A DNA stretch of 6,277 nt, taken from positions 1 through 6,277 of the forward strand of contig URJU01000137.1 of the NCBI GenBank assembly GCA_900548315.1. Reading direction: 5' to 3'. Source of the DNA: an uncultured Coprococcus sp. Lineage in GTDB: Bacteria > Bacillota > Clostridia > Lachnospirales > Lachnospiraceae. The position numbers and the translations under genes were made by a program. The notes below the pieces were generated by a model. The model was not told where the DNA came from. It searched no databases and was given only the letters and a program-made list of their open reading frames with translations. This document shows positions 5,985 to 6,277 of the stretch, one piece after another; positions within the stretch are counted from its first letter, which is position 1; each line of letters opens with the position of its first letter.

Positions 5985-6023
5985 GCTCAGGCTGTCACTT
6001 GTGCCTGAGCAAAAGTGACAGCC
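5985..6023. repeat. Two interleaved perfect inverted repeats
   Basis: The first repeat pairs GGCTGTCACTT (5990-6000) with AAGTGACAGCC (6013-6023), 11 bp with a 12-base spacer. The second pairs GCTCAGGC (5985-5992) with GCCTGAGC (6003-6010), 8 bp with a 10-base spacer. They share bases 5990-5992, and one arm of each lies in the loop of the other, so the full stems cannot form together in one RNA. Neither strand has a U-run right after the repeats. They could be alternative RNA folds of a regulatory leader or a compound protein-binding site. Confidence 0.75.
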
Positions 6024-6037
6024 GTCCTCTGCCCACG

Positions 6038-6086
6038 AAAAAAGACTATCTTCATATCGACGCCCAACGCTCGGTATGTGATAGCC
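6038..6086 (-). terminator. Intrinsic terminator of the structured upstream transcript
   Basis: On the minus strand GGCUAUC (6080-6086) pairs with GAUAGUC (6044-6050) over 7 bp. Inside, CAUA pairs with UAUG, and a CG-rich stem with one bulge closes the loop UUGGG. Six U residues (6038-6043) follow immediately. Stem, position and U-run are those of a Rho-independent terminator facing left. No protein gene ends just before it, which suggests that it ends a non-coding RNA or attenuates a leader. Confidence 0.7.
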
Positions 6087-6173
6087 TTGTTCCCTCTGCC
6101 GAAATCCGTCACCCCCATTGTGACAGATCGTTGTAGAAAATGACCCCCTTGTCATCTCTCGATGTAACAGATA
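6038..6173 (-). ncRNA. Candidate small RNA or leader attenuator, family not recognised
   Basis: From a likely start near 6173, just downstream of a TATAAT box, to the terminator U-run at 6038, the minus strand would give an RNA of about 135 nt. It contains a hairpin GAUGAC-AAGGGG-GUCAU(U) with an 8-bp stem including wobbles (about 6139-6160), a 9-bp hairpin AUCUGUCAC-AAUGGGG-GUGACGGAU (about 6104-6128), a linker with GGCAGAGG, then the terminator hairpin with loop UUGGG. I do not recognise a known riboswitch, T-box, 6S, SRP, tmRNA or RNase P core in it. It may be a free small RNA, or the first part of a long leader for the HAD-atp operon, about 315 bases further on. No convincing reading frame lies within. 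Confidence 0.5.
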
Positions 6174-6178
6174 CCTTT

Positions 6179-6207
6179 ATTATACCTATTTGAAAAACAA
6201 ATGGAAG
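6179..6207 (-). promoter_or_regulatory. Candidate promoter of the structured RNA
   Basis: A perfect TATAAT lies at 6179-6184 on the minus strand. The hexamer at 17 bases is CTTCCA (6202-6207), only 3 of 6 to the -35 consensus. Between them is a dyad ATTTG-TTTTT-CAAAT (6188-6202) that could be an operator. The first hairpin of the structured RNA begins about 12 bases downstream of the predicted start, which supports the call. Confidence 0.45.
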
Positions 6208-6241
6208 AGATGTTTCTACACCATTGCGCATCCTCAGTATG

Positions 6242-6277
6242 CTGTCTCTTATACACATCTCCGAGCCCACGAGACGC
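6242..6277 (+). other. Illumina Nextera adapter read-through (artefact)
   Basis: Bases 6242-6260 are CTGTCTCTTATACACATCT, the Nextera transposase mosaic-end sequence. Bases 6261-6275 are CCGAGCCCACGAGAC, the continuation on the i7 side. The final two bases GC would be the start of an index. This is library adapter left at the contig end, not genome, so genomic sequence stops at about 6241. Confidence 0.97.

Noticed and set aside
5985..6023. Intrinsic terminator at the interleaved inverted repeats
   Set aside because: The stems are strong, but neither strand has a run of U right after them.
5964..6155. A 63-codon minus-strand reading frame beginning MTRGSFSTT
   Set aside because: It has no spaced ribosome binding site, runs straight through the hairpins and the intrinsic terminator, and its composition (many G, S, R, C and H) reflects the structured RNA, not a recognisable protein.
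6038..6173. Known regulatory RNA families (T-box, FMN, TPP, SAM, cobalamin, 6S, SRP, tmRNA)
   Set aside because: I looked for their core motifs and saw none; the end pairing expected of 6S RNA is also absent. A covariance search could still show a family that I did not recognise by eye.
6242..6260. Transposon-like end at the right edge
   Set aside because: It is the mosaic end used in Nextera library preparation, followed by adapter sequence, not a resident mobile element.
1..6277. CRISPR array, tRNA, rRNA or insertion sequence
   Set aside because: No regularly spaced repeats, no tRNA-like fold with a T-loop motif, no rRNA core sequence and no transposase frame were found.

Overview
This window is the end of a contig that carries most of an F-type (F1Fo) ATP synthase operon on the minus strand. 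Reading in the direction of transcription (right to left), it holds a small HAD-family hydrolase gene, then atpB (a), atpE (c), atpF (b), atpH (delta), atpA (alpha), atpG (gamma) and the first 224 codons of atpD (beta), which runs off the left edge. The order, Fo genes first and then F1 genes, is the standard bacterial one. atpC (epsilon) is expected beyond the left edge. No atpI is seen; the HAD gene occupies the position where atpI often lies.

The proteins, the strong AGGAGG / GAGGTGA ribosome binding sites, the frequent TTG starts and the AT-rich intergenic DNA all suggest a low-to-mid GC anaerobic Firmicute. A clostridial, Lachnospiraceae-like genome is my best inference, not a proven assignment. 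The c subunit has the carboxylate needed for ion transport but lacks the glutamine and serine ligands of known Na+ rings, so a proton-coupled enzyme is predicted.

Start codons are a notable feature. The four F1 genes visible start at GTG (atpH) or TTG (atpA, atpG, atpD), each set by a well placed Shine-Dalgarno. atpE and atpF start at ATG. atpB has no ATG, GTG or TTG at its expected N-terminus: the codon at the right distance from its ribosome binding site is ACG, so this is either a rare start codon or a sequence error.

The right-hand 550 bases (5724-6277) contain no convincing protein gene. From right to left on the minus strand they hold a candidate promoter with a perfect TATAAT, a series of hairpins with G-rich loops that ends in a good intrinsic terminator (a candidate small RNA or leader attenuator of about 135 nt), two interleaved perfect inverted repeats, a roughly 200-bp AT-rich stretch with two candidate sigma-A promoters facing the HAD gene, and a short hairpin in the HAD leader. 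The last 36 bases (6242-6277) match the Illumina Nextera adapter and are not genomic.

Together the atp genes build the membrane rotary enzyme that couples ion flow to ATP synthesis or hydrolysis. The HAD protein has no evident role in that complex. The unidentified structured RNA region is the part of the window most worth checking for something new.
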